A stretch of 8,170 nucleotides of DNA from a bacterium (GTDB lineage Bacteria > JALSQH01): NCBI GenBank assembly GCA_026985515.1, contig JALSQH010000204.1:1-8170 (forward strand), written 5' to 3'. The position numbers and the translations under genes were made by a program. Below, one piece after another: positions 6,462 through 8,170 of this stretch (positions within the stretch are counted from its first letter, which is position 1; each line of letters begins with the position of its first letter). The notes under the pieces were generated by a model, which was not told the DNA's origin, made no database searches, and was given only the letters and a program-made list of their open reading frames with translations.

Positions 6462-6477
6462 TGTGACCTGACTCACA
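6462..6477. promoter_or_regulatory. CRP/FNR-family operator (perfect TGTGA-N6-TCACA)
   Basis: TGTGA (6462-6466), six bases, then TCACA (6473-6477) is an exact match to the core consensus for cAMP receptor protein. The centre is at 6469.5, which is 61.5-62.5 bp upstream of the start predicted from the TATAAT at 6520-6525. That is the classic class I activator position. It lies just after the MFS stop codon. Nothing here shows that the host has a CRP-type regulator, and a short hairpin or chance remain alternatives. Confidence 0.45.
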
Positions 6478-6495
6478 GAAAGGTACTCTCAAGTT

Positions 6496-6525
6496 TTGTT
6501 TGCAAAAATTTTACTTTGCTATAAT
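6496..6525 (+). promoter_or_regulatory. Upstream promoter P1 of the ATPase gene
   Basis: TTGTTT at 6496-6501, 18 bases, then a perfect TATAAT at 6520-6525 preceded by TG (6517-6518), an extended -10. Transcription would start near 6531-6532 and produce a leader of about 41 bases, almost all pyrimidines, with no Shine-Dalgarno sequence. The CRP-like site sits about 62 bp upstream of this start. Confidence 0.6.
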
Positions 6526-6557
6526 CCCTTCCTTTTCTTTCCCATTTTTCTTCCCTC

Positions 6558-6566
6558 TGCTATAAT
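6558..6566 (+). promoter_or_regulatory. Downstream promoter P2 (extended -10), predicted leaderless start
   Basis: TGCTATAAT at 6558-6566 is an extended -10 element with a perfect TATAAT, repeating the P1 -10 (TGCTATAAT at 6517-6525) 41 bp further on. No -35 match is seen at 16-18 bp. Only six bases separate it from the ATG at 6573, so the predicted first transcribed base is the A of the start codon. Confidence 0.55.
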
Positions 6567-6572
6567 ATACCC

Positions 6573-8170
6573 ATGAAGAAGATCCCCTATGGCATTGCCA
6601 ATTATGATTTGCTGAAAAGGGATAATTACTACTTTGTGGATAAGACCCATTTTATTCCAGAACTGGAGGAACTTGGCAGTCGTTATCTCTTCTTTCTCCG
6701 TCCCCGCAGATTTGGCAAGTCCCTCTTTCTCTCCATTTTAGAGCACTACTACGACATCAGAATGAAGGAGCACTTTGAGGAGTTGTTTGGGGATACCTAC
6801 ATAGGGAGGAATCCCACTCCTCTGAGGAACAGTTTTGCCATACTTCATTTTGACTTTTCTGGCATACCCACATCGGGATCAATTCCTGAAGTTGAAGAAT
6901 CCTTTAATTTGACGATAAAGAGGCACATAAGATCCTTTTTCTCAGATTATGAGGATATGTTTCCAGCTTTGAAGGAGGTGAAGGAGAGGGTACTTTCTCT
7001 TCACAAAGCAGGTGACATAATGGGGGAGTTTATTCAGGCATTGAGGGATGTAAGGGTGAGTTATTATCTTTTCATAGATGAGTATGACAATTTTGCCAAT
7101 AACATTCTGATGCAGCATGGGAGGTTGAACTACAGGGATGTAACTCATGCAGGAGGCTTTTTGAGGAGTTTCTTTGCGGTAATAAAGAATGGGACGGAGA
7201 ACAGGGTCATAGAGAGGATGTTTGTGACAGGTGTGAGTCCCCTTGTATTGAGTGATGTGACGAGCGGGATGAATATAGGAAGGAATATTTCCTTTTTACC
7301 CGATTTTTCCTCCATGGTTGGTTTGCTTGAGGAGGAGGTGGAGGAGCTGGTAGATTACTACATCAGGGAAGGAGCGGTGAAGGAGGGAGACAGGGAGAAG
7401 TTACTTGATGTGATAAGGGAGTATGCCGACAGTTATCGGTTTCATCAGTTGAAGGATGAGAGGCTGTACAACACAGATATGGTGATGTACATAGTTGACA
7501 GTTACATTGCCTATGGGGGGATTCCGCCAAATCCCGTAGATCACAATATCCGTACAGATTATGAGAAGTTAAGGTTTCTTGTGATAGAGAACAACCGTTT
7601 AAATGGCAATTTCAACATTCTTCAGGAAATAGTTGATACAGGAGAGACGAAGGGTTCTCTCATTGACTCCTTTTCCATAGAGGAGTTGATAGATTCAGTT
7701 AAATTTATCTCCCTTCTCTACTATCTTGGTCTGCTCACAATAAAGAAGGTGTTTTATTCAGACAGGTATGAGTTTATGATACCCAATTTAACAGTTAAAG
7801 AACTACTCTGGGAGTATATCCGCAAAGCGGTTACAGAGAGCTATCCCTTAAGAATAGATGTGAAAAAATTAGAGGAGATGTTTGATCTCCTCGCCTTTGA
7901 GGGAGAGTGGAGGCCCCTTTTTGAATATCTTTTAAGTGAGTTTTACAGGATAGTATCCAGTCGTGATTTTATCTGGAAGGAGGAGGGGGTGAAGATGTTT
8001 TTGATGACATATCTGTCTGTTTCGCCTCTTTACATAGTGGAATCTGAGTATGATACTGGTGGTGGGTATTCAGACATTTACCTTCGCAAGAACTGGGCTA
8101 TAACGGATTTGACGGAGTATGAGTATTTGATAGAGATAAAGCATGTGAGGAGTGGTAAGAGGGGGATAGG
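6573..8170 (+). CDS. AAA-ATPase-like protein with C-terminal PD-(D/E)XK nuclease domain (truncated at window edge)
   Basis: Partial: 532 codons are visible and the frame is still open at the right edge. The start MKKIPYGIANYDLL and YYFVDKTHFI match the usual beginning of the AAA-ATPase_like (PF09820) plus PDDEXK_9 (PF08011) family, so ATG 6573 is secure despite having no ribosome binding site. Motifs: Walker A-like RPRRFGKS (43-50, Lys49, lacking the usual first glycine, as is common in this family), Walker B LFIDEYD (Asp169, Glu170), TGVSPLVLSDVTSG (sensor-like), and near the end a nuclease core with Asp501 in YSDIYL and Glu521-x-Lys523 in LIEIKH. These genes occur in many copies in some anaerobes and are suspected to act in mobile-element or defence functions; the reaction is not established. 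AGG arginine and GAG/GTG codons are very frequent compared with the upstream genes. No frameshift is seen. Confidence 0.85.
   Translation, partial: MKKIPYGIANYDLLKRDNYYFVDKTHFIPELEELGSRYLFFLRPRRFGKSLFLSILEHYYDIRMKEHFEELFGDTYIGRNPTPLRNSFAILHFDFSGIPTSGSIPEVEESFNLTIKRHIRSFFSDYEDMFPALKEVKERVLSLHKAGDIMGEFIQALRDVRVSYYLFIDEYDNFANNILMQHGRLNYRDVTHAGGFLRSFFAVIKNGTENRVIERMFVTGVSPLVLSDVTSGMNIGRNISFLPDFSSMVGLLEEEVEELVDYYIREGAVKEGDREKLLDVIREYADSYRFHQLKDERLYNTDMVMYIVDSYIAYGGIPPNPVDHNIRTDYEKLRFLVIENNRLNGNFNILQEIVDTGETKGSLIDSFSIEELIDSVKFISLLYYLGLLTIKKVFYSDRYEFMIPNLTVKELLWEYIRKAVTESYPLRIDVKKLEEMFDLLAFEGEWRPLFEYLLSEFYRIVSSRDFIWKEEGVKMFLMTYLSVSPLYIVESEYDTGGGYSDIYLRKNWAITDLTEYEYLIEIKHVRSGKRGI

Noticed and set aside
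6502-6519. GCAAA/TTTGC inverted repeat as a terminator for the MFS gene
   Set aside because: Only five pairs, no T-tract after it, and it overlaps the promoter P1 spacer.

Overview
The window looks like chromosomal DNA from a Gram-negative bacterium of moderate-to-low G+C (roughly 40% in the genes, by eye). Arginine is mostly AGA/AGG, the proteins are rich in Lys and Glu, and the recognisable promoters are sigma70-like. Heavy AGR use and high charge fit an anaerobic or thermophilic, deeply branching lineage, but nothing here fixes the phylum. No rRNA, tRNA, CRISPR array or insertion sequence was seen.

Layout: (1) 1-314 has no convincing gene. About the first 180 bases are clearly more G+C-rich (about 55%) than the rest and hold a nested inverted repeat that could be a structured RNA or the edge of another element. 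(2) 315-3640 is a two-gene, translationally coupled operon behind a good promoter. It encodes an exported protein with a CsgG/FlgO-like domain joined to a LamG-like jelly roll, followed by a penicillin-acylase-family Ntn hydrolase that has its active-site residues but no visible signal peptide. (3) 3641-4114 is a spacer with a stem-loop region just after the acylase stop, a small minus-strand gene for a 72-residue membrane protein, and a promoter for the next operon. (4) 4115-6459 is a second tight operon: a DegT/DnrJ/EryC1 PLP aminotransferase and, 5 nt later, a 12-helix MFS transporter. (5) 6460-6572 is a short regulatory spacer with a perfect CRP-type operator and two TGCTATAAT extended -10 elements. 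(6) 6573 to the right edge is a truncated gene of the AAA-ATPase-like / PD-(D/E)XK family, which appears to be translated from a leaderless mRNA.

How the parts fit: the LamG protein and the acylase are made together and probably serve one job, possibly envelope binding plus amide hydrolysis, but the acylase substrate is unknown. The aminotransferase would make an amino sugar or similar small molecule, and the transporter beside it could move a related compound. The ATPase-nuclease gene looks like an independent, mobile-type or defence-type unit. The strongest leads for a second look are the CRP-like site set about 62 bp upstream of a promoter for this ATPase gene, its leaderless start, the LamG/acylase pair, and the GC-rich structured segment at the left edge.
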